DNA of 22,299 bases from CAJBLF01 sp964495825. GTDB lineage: Bacteria; Patescibacteriota; Gracilibacteria; Absconditabacterales; Absconditicoccaceae. The notes beneath the pieces are model-generated. The model made no database searches and was not told the origin of the DNA. It saw nothing but the letters and a program-made list of their open reading frames with translations. The first letter of the stretch is position 1, and each line of letters begins with the position of its first letter. Of the stretch, positions 1-8,948 are shown piece after piece. The stretch spans positions 1 through 22,299 of the forward strand of contig CAZBWI010000030.1 in NCBI GenBank assembly GCA_964495825.1. Direction: 5' to 3'. Position numbers and translations under genes: made by a program.

Positions 1-31
1 TTTTTGAATAATACGAATTTTTTTCATTTCT

Positions 32-143
32 TTGTCAGTATAAATAAATGTCATCTTTTATTTTGTTAAGGATAAATCCTTAACAATTTTACTGACATTT
101 CTATTTTTGCCTAGTACTGACATTTTAACCTTGCTGTGACATT
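32..143. repeat. Cluster of TGACATT heptamers around a perfect hairpin
   Basis: The heptamer TGACATT occurs at 93-99, 118-124 and 137-143 and inverted at 47-53. A related TTGTCAGT lies at 32-39. Between them sits a perfect inverted repeat, 63-73 and 76-86, with a two-base loop and followed by TTTT. The hairpin could end transcription of a gene left of the window, and the heptamers could be regulator sites for the gene at 284. Neither role is proven. I see no coding region in 1-283. Confidence 0.4.
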
Positions 144-157
144 CATTTTTTTTGGTA

Positions 158-185
158 TTGAAAATCATGAGTAAATAGTTATACT
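158..185 (+). promoter_or_regulatory. Putative sigma-70 type promoter of the T9SS-domain protein gene
   Basis: TTGAAA at 158-163 and TATACT at 180-185 are separated by 16 bases, a good match to a housekeeping promoter. The leader that follows contains a hairpin-forming pair, GCTTTGG and CCAAAGC (about 215-237), before the ribosome binding site. The Bacteroidota-type promoter (TTTG and TAnnTTTG) is not evident. Confidence 0.4.
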
Positions 186-269
186 CCAAATAGCTATGTT
201 GACCCCATAGCGTTGGCTTTGGTACACTATGCCAAAGCAGTTCATTAACATGTAAAACTATAAAAAAAT

Positions 270-275
270 AGGAGA
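270..275 (+). promoter_or_regulatory. Shine-Dalgarno site AGGAGA
   Basis: AGGAGA lies 8 bases before the ATG at 284, the optimal spacing. It fixes this start and is the clearest ribosome binding site of the window. Most other genes here start with no recognisable Shine-Dalgarno, which sets this gene apart. Confidence 0.7.
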
Positions 276-283
276 AATTTTTT

Positions 284-2194
284 ATGAAACCATTAAAACT
301 TTTTAAAAATGTAGTTACGTTATTTTTAATATTTACGTTTGTTATGTCTAGCTATGCAGCTAGATATCGTTATTATATGGATAATGTTGTAACTACTATA
401 CAAAATGTTTGTGTTACTATTCCATTAGATACATTTGTTGTTTATACGCCAACTATTTATCCTGTTAATGGATGGACTACCCATTGGTATGTAGATAGTT
501 CAAATGTAACAATATTTTTTGTTCATAATTGTGATAGTCTTGTTTTTGTTCCTACTTCAGTTGCTTCTTTTTATATTAGAGCAATTGCTAGTTCGGGATT
601 AAATCAAACTTTTATTCTTCGTCTTTTTTCTACACCACCTTCGCATCCACAGTTCGAAGTGCTGGGTGGAGGGTATATTAATACAACGCGTGATACCGTG
701 TGGATGTGTAATAATAGTGTTACTGTTGCTGATAATTTAAATTCTTTGGAATGTACATATTGGCAATGGACTGGTCCTTCTTTTTTTTCAAACACTAGTC
801 CTGTAAATCTTTCTAATCCTGGTGTTTATGTATTTGAATCTGGTAACCCTTGCGGGGTTACGCGGGATACCTTTGTGGTCGTTAAGTTGCCTAATGTTAT
901 TCCTATATGGCATGACACTAGCTTCTGCAACATTCCTGTAGCGCTTACCTTAGATCCTGGACCGGGATGGTTTAGCTACAATTGGTCGACTGGTGCGCAT
1001 ACACAATCGATCTATGTGGATACTGCTGGCACCTATACCGTCAATCTTTCAAATATATGTACCAGTGGTTCTGCTACTATGGTAGTAGAACACCAAAGTT
1101 ATCCTCTGCCGAATCTCATGTATCAGGAGATTTATGAATCTCTTTGTGCTGATACGGTAATAGTGCTTGATCCTGCGCCAGGGTATACGTATGATTCGTA
1201 TACTTGGCAATGGAGTACTGGTACTGCAACCACTCCAACGTTGCCTGTTTCTGGTTTAACTACTGGTGATGGTTTGTATTATGTGACCGTTACTAAGGGT
1301 TCTTGTTCGGCTCAGGCTAGTGTGGTATATTATTTTTATGATGTTCCTATAAAGCCTGAAATATGTATTGTGACGGTTGATATTTCGCTTAATAAGAACC
1401 AAGTTGTTTGGACCTCTTACAATGAACCTTTACCAGGAGATCCTGATCATGGCCCTATTGCAAGCTATAATATCTATAAGGCCACTAGTGGATGGCAATT
1501 GATAGGTAATGTGCCTGCCAATCAAGAACATACTTTTACGGATATGACATCTTCACCACCGACGGTATCATCATTATACAAGATTACTGCTGTCGATCAA
1601 TGTGGTGTAGAAAGTCAGAAGTCTTATTATCATAAGACTATCTTATTAGCCGTAAATCAGGGTGCTAATCCTGGTGAAATTCCATTAATTTGGAATAATT
1701 ATCTTGATGAATCAGGTACTTTTGTAGTAGATCAGTATTATATTTATCGTGGAGATTCTCCTTCTACTCTTACTCTCCTTGATAGTGTTTCGGGATATAT
1801 TACTTCGTATATTGATACAGGTGTTTATACCCAAAAATTCTATCAAATCGTTGTCACTAAAGCTGGTGGCTGCGATCCTACTCCTCAAAACACTAAAGGT
1901 GGAGAAAAAAGCATTATTACTAGGATTTCTAGTAATGTCACGAAAAATATGCTTACTACTATTGAAGATGATTCTTTTGGTAGTATACTTTCTCTCTACC
2001 CAAATCCTTCAAATGGTATCTTCCATATCGAAGGTATGCCTGTTTCCCATGTGGAAATCATGGATGCTTTGGGTAGGGTAGTCACTACTTATTCTTCATC
2101 AGTTATTGATTTGTCTGCGTTTGGTGGAGGTGTATATTATGCACGCATCTTCACTCCGCAGGGGTCAACAATCAAGAAACTGATAAAACAGTAA
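284..2194 (+). CDS. Secreted multidomain protein with T9SS type A sorting domain
   Basis: The 636-residue product begins with a signal peptide (charged KPLKLFK, then a hydrophobic core, cleavage probably after SYAA near residue 26). The middle is a series of beta-sandwich, Ig/PKD-like repeats with motifs such as YNWSTG and AGTYTV, common in Bacteroidota adhesins. About residues 350-540 look like two fibronectin III-like modules (YNIYKATSG, YYIYRGDSP). The last 70 residues have the signature of a type IX secretion C-terminal domain: LYPNPSNGIFHIEG, then IMDALGRVV, GGGVYYARI and a basic end. By family knowledge such a protein is secreted by PorSS/T9SS and anchored at an outer membrane. No in-frame TGA occurs although there are about 43 glycines, all GGN, unlike its neighbours. 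It may be a recent transfer from Bacteroidota or the result of a chimeric assembly. Confidence 0.85.
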   Translation: MKPLKLFKNVVTLFLIFTFVMSSYAARYRYYMDNVVTTIQNVCVTIPLDTFVVYTPTIYPVNGWTTHWYVDSSNVTIFFVHNCDSLVFVPTSVASFYIRAIASSGLNQTFILRLFSTPPSHPQFEVLGGGYINTTRDTVWMCNNSVTVADNLNSLECTYWQWTGPSFFSNTSPVNLSNPGVYVFESGNPCGVTRDTFVVVKLPNVIPIWHDTSFCNIPVALTLDPGPGWFSYNWSTGAHTQSIYVDTAGTYTVNLSNICTSGSATMVVEHQSYPLPNLMYQEIYESLCADTVIVLDPAPGYTYDSYTWQWSTGTATTPTLPVSGLTTGDGLYYVTVTKGSCSAQASVVYYFYDVPIKPEICIVTVDISLNKNQVVWTSYNEPLPGDPDHGPIASYNIYKATSGWQLIGNVPANQEHTFTDMTSSPPTVSSLYKITAVDQCGVESQKSYYHKTILLAVNQGANPGEIPLIWNNYLDESGTFVVDQYYIYRGDSPSTLTLLDSVSGYITSYIDTGVYTQKFYQIVVTKAGGCDPTPQNTKGGEKSIITRISSNVTKNMLTTIEDDSFGSILSLYPNPSNGIFHIEGMPVSHVEIMDALGRVVTTYSSSVIDLSAFGGGVYYARIFTPQGSTIKKLIKQ

Positions 2195-2198
2195 GATG

Positions 2199-2248
2199 GT
2201 CACTTCGGTGACTCGTCCTTCCGTTTTTTACGGAGGGACTTTTTTTTT
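2199..2248 (+). terminator. Rho-independent terminator after the T9SS-domain gene
   Basis: A small UUCG-capped hairpin (GTCAC/GTGAC, 2199-2212) precedes a stronger one: GTCCTTCCG at 2215-2223 pairs with CGGAGGGAC at 2231-2239 with one G-U pair, followed directly by nine T (2240-2248). Confidence 0.85.
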
Positions 2249-2260
2249 ACTCCACCCAAA

Positions 2261-2291
2261 CCCTCCTCTGAAACATAGGAGGGCTTTTTTT
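2261..2291 (+). terminator. Second tandem terminator
   Basis: CCCTCCT at 2261-2267 pairs with AGGAGGG at 2277-2283. After one C there is a run of seven T (2285-2291). Two terminators in series insulate the first gene from the next. Confidence 0.8.
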
Positions 2292-2330
2292 AAATTCTTC
2301 TATTTTAGAAGGATTGAGGAAGTAAAAAAT

Positions 2331-2359
2331 TTGACAAAAAGACTATCTCTGAATATAAT
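2331..2359 (+). promoter_or_regulatory. Perfect consensus sigma-70 promoter
   Basis: TTGACA at 2331-2336 and TATAAT at 2354-2359 match the consensus at all twelve positions with the ideal 17-base spacer. Transcription should begin near 2366, giving a leader of about 47 bases before the ATG at 2413. This implies strong constitutive expression of the surface protein gene. Confidence 0.8.
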
Positions 2360-2412
2360 TACTTGTAAGCCAAAAGCTTAAAGTTAAAACATTTATTTAC
2401 TCTATATGTCCA

Positions 2413-4326
2413 ATGAAAAGTGTATTATCGTCTGTACATTCTCATATTAAACATCATCATAGACATTACCTATTCTGAATTTTTGGCGGATTTGCGTTGT
2501 TTAAGGTATTTTTGTTGTTGACTGGATTTACGGTGATGCACTATGCCGTAGTAACCAATGCTCAGTTGGATTCTGGATGTATACTTACAGGGCAGTATTA
2601 TACTTGAGGATATGAAACTGGTTGTATAGAAGTTCCTGAAACGATTACCGGTGGATATCTTATTTGATGTGAGACTATTCCTGGGTATTGGACTGGTGGG
2701 ACATTGAATGAATCCGGTGAATTGGTGAATCAAATTTGGATAGAGCCAGAACAAACATGATGTTCTTTGACCTGATATACGGTCATTTCTTCATATATTA
2801 CTGGATGTTTTTTTACGGGAGGATATTGGACGGGAGGAACACTTCTTTGTGATCAGGGACAAACGACAGGGGATGAGGAATATGATAATCAATGATCAAT
2901 CACTGATTACGAATCATATCATATATGTACATCCGGAGATATCGTATGGTTATATCCTGTTTCGTGAAGTAGTGTCAGAGATGTTTTTGCTATTTCTTGG
3001 AATATTCCTTATTGTATAGTATCTTGAACTATGGTACTGCAGCTTTGGGATCATAACAATCAATGGATATCTCTTGCTGAGATCGATTCTGGTGTGACGA
3101 CATATTCCTTTGATTCCAAGTCATTGTATAGTTTCCAACAGTCTGGACTTTATCATATTATCGGTACCAATATCAGTGGATATGATTATTATTTTTATAC
3201 AGGACATTATACCTGACATTATTCACGTTTTTTTACTTGATACAAACTTAGATTGCTTACTACTGCTCAATCTCCTATTTATGAGACATGACCATTTACT
3301 ATAGATAATAAATATCCTACCTTAACGTGAATATCGTTAACTTCGCTTACCGGTGTTTCTAGTGGATATGTACATTTCTCTGGTACGGTGACGTTAGCAT
3401 TTACTGCCAGTGAACCTTTGACGGGACTTATGGTGACGTTGTGATCAGGTATACTTCCAGATACTTCTGTGGTTTCTGGTTTGCAGTATTCGTTCGTACG
3501 AAATATGACTCATTTGTATCCTCAATGACCATTAGTTGCTACGATATGATTTAGTGATATTGCAGGCAATACCTGAAATACTGTTTTTACTTCAGCACTT
3601 ATGTTTGACTATATTCGTCCTGTATTGACGTGATTGAATTTCCATGCATATGATAGCGGATTATTGTTGAATGTATTGTCTTCTGAACCAGCAAAGATTG
3701 ATTTCGCTTATTGGAATGCTGTGTATGCTCCTGTGAGTGGTACATCTATACAATATTTGACTTCACACCAGCTTGATTTTCATACTATCCAAAGAGATGT
3801 TTTGTATGCTTTTACTCTCAAAGCGATAGATCGTGCTGGTAATACTACTATCATAACTGGTGATGTTTTGTGGGATACTTCGTTGGATCATATTGTTTCC
3901 CATTTCTATGAGTCTCCTGCTATTTTTGTTGATGATACCGTTCTCTTTACCGGACATGTAAAAACATTTATCGCTATGATGAGAGAAGAAATAGAAAAAT
4001 TTAATGCGTGCAAAGAACAGATTTCATATACTCCGCTTGATCTCAAGATTAGGCGTCATAGCTTTTTGCTTCATATGCCGGATTTTAAAAAATCAGAAGT
4101 AAAAATGCTTGTACATGCATTTACTTTGTTTGTTCTGGATAAAATAAAATCTCATACGATTGTTTCTCCGTCAGATATGGATGTTCTTGCCAAGAAATTT
4201 GACCAATTCCTGGTTATTCTTAAATTACTTAGAGATGATGATAATGAATGTAAACAACATCTTTCTACTTATTATATTACTCAGTTTCAGGAGGCGTTGG
4301 AGGAATATAATATTTCTTTGGACTAA
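2413..4326 (+). CDS. Large surface protein with Thr-Gly/Tyr repeats and Ig-like domains (code 25)
   Basis: With UGA read as glycine this is one 637-residue frame; 17 in-frame TGA codons are used. It starts with a histidine-rich cytoplasmic stretch (HSHIKHHHRHYLFG), then one membrane segment or uncleaved signal (about residues 22-48). Residues about 50-170 are a low-complexity region built of TGGY, TGC and YWTGGTL units with regularly spaced cysteines; the YWTGGTL unit occurs twice. Then come beta-sandwich domains resembling bacterial Ig-like repeats, with AGN motifs (DIAGNTGN, DRAGNTT). The last 120 or so residues change character to a charged helical domain. I do not recognise a named family for the whole protein. 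It is inferred to be a cell-surface or adhesive protein, expressed from the consensus promoter upstream. The final 230 residues have no TGA, but contain only about five glycines. Confidence 0.8.
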
Positions 4327-4360
4327 TGCACTTCGTGCGACGAATGCTTCGCGACAAACA

Positions 4361-4404
4361 ATAGACGAAAGGTAGCTGTTCTTTATAAGCTACTTTTTGT
4401 CTAT
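4361..4404. terminator. Bidirectional terminator between convergent genes
   Basis: A 17-base stem (4361-4377 with 4388-4404, two G-U pairs, 10-base loop) lies between the stop of the surface protein gene and the stop of tsaE on the other strand. Short T runs lie on both sides. Its position between two gene ends suggests it serves both. Confidence 0.65.
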
Positions 4405-4421
4405 ATTTTGGCGATATTTTG

Positions 4422-4814
4422 CTATTTTTTTGTGATAAATCTTTCTGTCTCTGAAATTTTTTTTATATGGACTATAACGCTATTTTTTATAGGCAGCTTG
4501 TCTATAAATTTTGGTCGTTCGATGACGATGTACTCATATTCATTCATTTGATCAATAATTCCTTTCTCCACTAATTCATCGTATTCCTTGATCCTATACA
4601 TATCGATGTGAAGGAGTTTCCCATCGTAGATATTGAGATATGCGTAGGTTGGGCTTTGGACGTGATGGTCGTTTAGTCAGAGTCCTTTGGCGAATCCTTT
4701 GGTCAATAACGTCTTACCTGCTCCGAGTTCTCATTCCAATAAGAGAATCTTATGCTCTTTGGCGAGAGCTATTCAGAAGTCTAGCATTTGTTGTGGGGAA
4801 GTGATTTTGTTCAT
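4422..4814 (-). CDS. tsaE: tRNA threonylcarbamoyladenosine biosynthesis ATPase TsaE (code 25)
   Basis: TsaE is the small P-loop ATPase that works with TsaB and TsaD to put threonylcarbamoyl on A37 of ANN-reading tRNAs in the cytoplasm. The 130-residue product has Walker A at residues 28-35 (GELGAGKT), SPTY at 54-57 and the family signature HIDMYR at 69-74. The first glycine of Walker A is coded by TGA, as are two other glycines. The length is slightly below the usual 140-160. It is transcribed alone, convergent with the surface protein gene. The ATG at 4814 is the natural start, as the conserved N-terminal helix follows it directly. Confidence 0.93.
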
Positions 4815-4830
4815 AAATGAATAATGAGTT

Positions 4831-4859
4831 AAAATATATTATCGGAATCTGTATTACAA
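4831..4859 (-). promoter_or_regulatory. Putative promoter of tsaE
   Basis: On the minus strand TTGTAA (4859-4854) and TATTTT (4836-4831) are 17 bases apart. The predicted transcript would have a leader of roughly 10 bases before the start at 4814. Confidence 0.3.
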
Positions 4860-4863
4860 CACG

Positions 4864-4917
4864 AATATCTCATGCCGGTGGGGTTGTTTGCAACTGGCAT
4901 CCATACTGAGAAATATT
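4864..4917. repeat. Imperfect inverted repeat, possible structured element
   Basis: Nested complementary arms can be traced: AATATCTCA (4864-4872) with TGAGAAATATT (4907-4917), ATGCC (4872-4876) with GGCAT (4896-4900) and GTTG (4883-4886) with CAAC (4891-4894). The element is symmetric about 4888 and lies in a non-coding gap. It could be a small REP-like or MITE-like unit or a structured leader RNA. Confidence 0.4.
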
Positions 4918-4932
4918 AGTAGTGTAGTATAG

Positions 4933-5031
4933 ATTCCGGCCGCAACACTTGACGCCGGAATGAGGTACAAAAGTGAGGATGCCGGAATGAGGTATAGAAG
5001 TGAGGATGCCGGAATGATGTCGAGACAAAAG
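4933..5031. repeat. REP-like repeat cluster with three 27-bp tandem units
   Basis: ATTCCGGC (4933-4940) is the inverse of GCCGGAAT (4954-4961). From 4951 a 27-base unit beginning GAYGCCGGAATGA is repeated three times head to tail: 4951-4977, 4978-5004 and a diverged copy 5005-5031. Copies one and two differ at only a few positions. The whole gap 4815-5101 carries no supportable gene; the open frames here are the repeat read in phase. Confidence 0.7.
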
Positions 5032-5045
5032 GATGAATTCCCGTC

Positions 5046-5073
5046 TTGTGTTTTATACCGAAAAATCTATATA
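5046..5073 (+). promoter_or_regulatory. Weak candidate promoter of the exonuclease gene
   Basis: TTGTGT at 5046-5051 and TATATA at 5068-5073 are 16 bases apart, upstream of the ATG at 5102. The AT-rich background makes chance matches likely. Confidence 0.25.
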
Positions 5074-5101
5074 TATCAATGTTTATTAGCTTTTTTGTAT
5101 T

Positions 5102-5989
5102 ATGAAGTTTTTTCTGATAGATTGATCGAGTTTTTTGTATAGGGCCTATTATGCCTTTCCGCCTATGACAGATAAGGATGGACATAATGTAAATGTTGTC
5201 TACGGGTTTTTTCGTATGCTCTTTAAGATTTTTCAAGAAAAACCTGATTACTTTGTGATTACTCGAGATTCTCCCGTGAAGACATTGAGGCATGAAGCAT
5301 ATCCAGAATACAAAGCAAACCGTAAGAAGATGGATGATGATTTCAAAACCCAGATTCCTTGGACACAAGACATTGTCGAGAAGTTGTCTATACCAAATAT
5401 CGTAGTTCCTACTTATGAAGCTGATGATATCATTTATACTTTAGCGAAGAAGTATGGGCAATATAAAGATGTACAGATAGATATCTATTCGTCTGATAAG
5501 GATCTGAAACAATTGTTGACTGATAATGTTTTTTGTGTAGATGCGATGAAGGGAGTTAGGACAACTAAGGAGTCATTTGTGAAGGAATATGGGTTTGAAC
5601 CAAAATATGTTTTGGAATATCTTGCCTTGATCGGTGATAGTGCTGACAATATCAAGGGTGTCAATGGTGTCTGACCCAAGAAGGCATCTGATTTGATTCA
5701 AAAGTACCAGACTATCGATAATATTTATGCTCATATTGATGAAATTACTGGCGATGTGAAACAGAAATTGATTGACGGGAAAGAGGATGCATACAAAAGT
5801 AGGGAACTTATCGAGTTGAAACAGGTGGATGAGATCCAACAGTCAGATTTGAATGCTTTCAAGTTAGATATAGATTTTGTGAAATATAAGAAAGTCTTGG
5901 TAGAGGAGTATCATTTCGCTTCATTTGAAAAAACGATAGATGAGTTGAAAAAACAGTTGCAGATGCCGGTGCAAGGTGGGTTGTTTTAG
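5102..5989 (+). CDS. Stand-alone 5'-3' exonuclease, Pol I N-terminal type (code 25)
   Basis: The 295-residue product is the PIN-like 5' nuclease domain that in most bacteria forms the N-terminus of DNA polymerase I and removes RNA primers and flaps. The start FFLIDGSSFLYRAYYAFPP is the family N-terminus, with metal ligand Asp7. Gly8 is coded by TGA, so the true ATG is 5102 and not a site further in. EYKANR (69-74), EADDI (106-110), SSDKDL (130-135) and GDSADN (178-183) carry further metal-binding acids. GVNGVGPKKA (186-195) is the helix-hairpin-helix, where Gly191 is TGA. No polymerase domain follows; the gene ends with a TAG and a terminator. It could complement a polymerase coded elsewhere or act as a separate flap nuclease. 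Confidence 0.9.
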
Positions 5990-6012
5990 GAAATACACAA
6001 TTCTTAAATATA

Positions 6013-6040
6013 AAGCAGTAATGTCAACTACTGTTTTTTT
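6013..6040 (+). terminator. Terminator after the exonuclease gene
   Basis: AAGCAGTA (6013-6020) pairs with TACTGTTT (6029-6036) with one G-U pair and an 8-base loop, running into a T tract that ends at 6040. Confidence 0.7.
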
Positions 6041-6104
6041 CTTTACATTGTAAATAATGGGTAAATTTTTATGTATGTCATAGTGTTTTATTTTTTTGTA
6101 TGTA

Positions 6105-7103
6105 ATGAAATTTAAACGATTATTACTGCTTTTGGCGTTTGTTACATTTCCAACATTTGCTACTTATCAGCAGCAGTGATTTAGTCAGTTCCAAGAACTC
6201 GACGGAAATATGAATTTTGTTTGTACAGGTCAATGTTTTGCGTTGATTGGACCGATGGCTGGCAGCGATTATGTGCATTTGCAAGGAAATTTTGAAGGGA
6301 GTGGGGTGATTGGATATGGGTTTGTTGTTGGACAACAAATAGTTCCAGGACAAATTTTTCCTCTTCAATGAACACTTGCGGTAGATCAACAATTTTCTTT
6401 TGCGGAATTACCATTTTATAGTCAGATTCCTGGTGATGCTCAGTTGGTAATTATCGTACAAGGTGGAGTGACCTGAAATCAAGTTAGTCTTGATCTTGGA
6501 TTTATGACGTTTTATGATAAGGTGGTACAATGACGAAAGGATTTTTGGAAAATGGAAACCTTGACGCCGTATAGCATCAACCTGAGATATGGAGTCAAAT
6601 TGCTCTGAACATCTATCGTCACATATGGATATATTCTTTTTATCATAGCTGCATTATATATTCTACTTTTTGGTAAATGAGATAAGGTGAAGAAATTTCG
6701 TAACATATTTTTTTGGGGAATTGGTATTTTTTTGTTTATAGGAATGAGGAATTTGATAACGAATGTTTGGATTGTACATCAGTGACTTCAGATGTATACT
6801 CATCAATCCTATGAGTATAAAACATTTTTTGATTTGGGTGATTATATCGTATTTACTGATAAGATAAGGAAAACTTTGGGTTTGGATACAGGTAAAAAAA
6901 ATTGTAGTATATATGTGGACAGCTTCCAGGATTGGCCTTTTAAGGGGCATTGGGAAACAGTATATCTTAAACCATGTACTATGGTTTTGACCTGATCTGA
7001 AGCTGATTATATCGTGTATTATCATAAACCTATTACTAGTGGTAATATACAAAAACCTGTCTTGCTTGAATATCATTGAAATTATCTTTTACAAAATAAA
7101 TAA
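6105..7103 (+). CDS. Unknown exported membrane protein, first gene of a glycosylation set (code 25)
   Basis: I do not recognise this 332-residue protein. A signal peptide (residues 1-19, KFKRLLLLLAF core) is followed by an extracytoplasmic, glycine- and glutamine-rich domain to about 165 with a CTGQC motif at 40-44. Two membrane segments follow, about 170-189 and 200-216. The C-terminal 110 residues are again probably outside and include paired cysteines at 267 and 291. Nine or so in-frame TGA codons give glycine. It is 5 bases from a GT-C type transferase and probably co-transcribed with it, so a role as partner or acceptor in surface glycosylation is the best guess. The start follows the signal-peptide pattern; no ribosome binding site is visible. 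Confidence 0.75.
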
Positions 7104-7108
7104 TCTCT

Positions 7109-8563
7109 ATGTTTGAAGCATCTTTCCTTCTCTGATTGAAACATCTGTTTATCCATATCATTATCCCTCTGATCCCTGGAATACTTTTTCTCTGGATTTT
7201 TTTCGGAAAGAAATTCAATGGGATTTTGTTGTATATTCTTTCCCGATTCGTGTGAGTGGGTGTGATAGCGTTCAGTATGTTTAATCTTCAATTCATTTAT
7301 TTCGGTATAGGAACGGGTGAATACCTGATTATAGTAGGACTTCTTTTTGCAATATTTGTCGGCAAGATTCTCTATAAGAAACTTTCTTTCAAGGACTATT
7401 TCACTACTTTGAAAATAAAAAATATTATTCCCGATATCAAACGTTCGTTCGATCATGTATCGAAGATAGAGAAGATATTTACGCTGATTATCGCTCTTCT
7501 CGTGTTAGTATTTTTGACTATTACCTTCATACGTAGTACACATTTCCCTACCTATGCTGATGATAGTTTTGGTAATCGAAACAGACCTGCATACAATATC
7601 TATATGGATGGAGGAGTGAAGCTCTTCGGAGATAAGACGGAAATCTTATGAAGAGGAAGATTAGGATATCCTATCTATATCCCTATCTATAAAGCTACGA
7701 TAAGCCATATCGCTGGTGGATTTGATGATATCTATATCAATATGCGACAATGGCTTGTTTTCTTTGGTATGCTTCTCTTTGTATTCACTATCACGTTTGC
7801 TAAGACAAAGAATATCTTCTATTCACTACTTCCTATCTGACTGATTGTTTCGCTGCCGTTGGTGTTTTTCCATGTGGGAGAGTGATATATGGAGTTGCCG
7901 TGTGCTGTGTATTCGATACTTACTATTTGGGCATTAGGGAAATTTCTGGAAGAGAAAGAGTATTCCTATTTCTCTCTAGCGTTATTGCTCGGATTCATGC
8001 TTTCGTATGTAAAAAATGACGGATTTATCGTATATTTCCCATGAATACTTGTAGCTTTTTTGATTATATTGTTAAGTCAGAAAATATTAAAGAAAACATT
8101 TAGGGATTTTTTCAGGGATAAATATACTATTTGAATTTTTTTGTTTTTCTTTTTCTTTTTTTTCTTGCCATTTTTCTTTCTTAAAAATTACTATCATTTG
8201 TGATTTAATCAAGCAGCATGAGTTGAATCTTGAGCTGGTATTTCCACTTCCGTACATCGGGAGATATTCAAAGTATTTCCTGGTATATTCATGAAAATGG
8301 ATAATTTCAATATTGTCCTTATTCTGTTATTCCTTTTTGTTATTTTCATTGCGAGGAAACGAAAATTTATGAAGCAATCTACAAAAATACTTTTTTATGC
8401 TCCTTTGGGTATATTTTTGATTCTTCTTCTTGTCTTCTTGTTGACGGAGAATTACCGTTTTGCGCTTGATCAGACTACTATAAATAGAGTATTTACTGTT
8501 GTATTTATTGTTTTTTTTGCTTTTAGCTGATATGTCCTTGCAGACAAATGATGTGACTCGTAA
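7109..8563 (+). CDS. Polytopic GT-C type glycosyltransferase (GT39/GT83-like, code 25)
   Basis: The 484-residue product has around ten hydrophobic segments. A large first loop after the segment ending near residue 141 carries YADDSFGNRNRP, with the acidic pair Asp151-Asp152. This arrangement is typical of GT-C enzymes that take a sugar from a polyprenyl phosphate donor and transfer it outside the membrane to protein or glycan. At least ten glycines are coded by TGA. It lies between the unknown membrane protein and GtrA with 5-base gaps, so it is likely the final transferase of a Gtr-like module. The exact family (ArnT, Pmt or RgtA-like) cannot be settled from the sequence alone. Confidence 0.75.
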
Positions 8564-8568
8564 AAAAA

Positions 8569-8946
8569 ATGTTTTGATATAAACTCATAAGATATTCTAT
8601 CTGAGGAGGGCTTGCTGCTTTGATTGATTTGTTCTTTCTTTGGATGTTTACTGATGTCTTATGATTGTATTATTTATTTTCTGCTATATGAGCCTTTGTT
8701 ATTAGTTTTACTTTTGGGTATTTCTTTCAAAAGTATATTACCTTCAGAAATTATTCCAACAAGCATATTTTACAGTGATGATTATTCCTTTTGTTTCAAC
8801 TTATAGGGCAAGGTATGTATATGTTTATACTTTGGATAGGTGTCGATCATATGCACGTTTATTATATGTATGTTGCTGTGGTCGCTAAGTGAATAGCATT
8901 CGTATGGAATTATATTTCCAATCATTATTTTAATTTTAAGAAATAA
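8569..8946 (+). CDS. GtrA family membrane protein, probable lipid-linked sugar flippase (code 25)
   Basis: The 125-residue product shows the GtrA pattern: KLIRYSIGGGLAALIDL at the start, four membrane segments, FGYFFQKYITFRNY in the central cytoplasmic loop, and NYISNHYFNFKK at the C-terminus. GtrA proteins move polyprenyl-phosphate sugars across the membrane. Six or seven glycines are TGA codons, including one of the three in the first membrane segment. Five bases separate it from the GT-C gene and two from the GT2 gene. The start at 8569 gives the expected family length. Confidence 0.9.
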
Positions 8947-8948
8947 CT

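Noticed and set aside
2196..2381. Short open frame directly after the first gene
   Set aside because: It runs through two transcription terminators and a promoter and has no coding features.
2413..4326. Apparent string of short broken frames, as if this were a decayed gene
   Set aside because: Every interruption is TGA and the frame stays constant for 637 codons; reading TGA as Gly restores a single protein, so it is not a pseudogene.
4951..5031. Possible CRISPR array
   Set aside because: The 27-base units are directly adjacent with no unique spacers, so they are a simple tandem repeat.
4916..5368. Minus-strand frame of about 150 codons with repeated FRHPHF peptides
   Set aside because: The peptide repeats are just the 27-base tandem DNA repeat read in phase, and the rest is antisense to the exonuclease gene.
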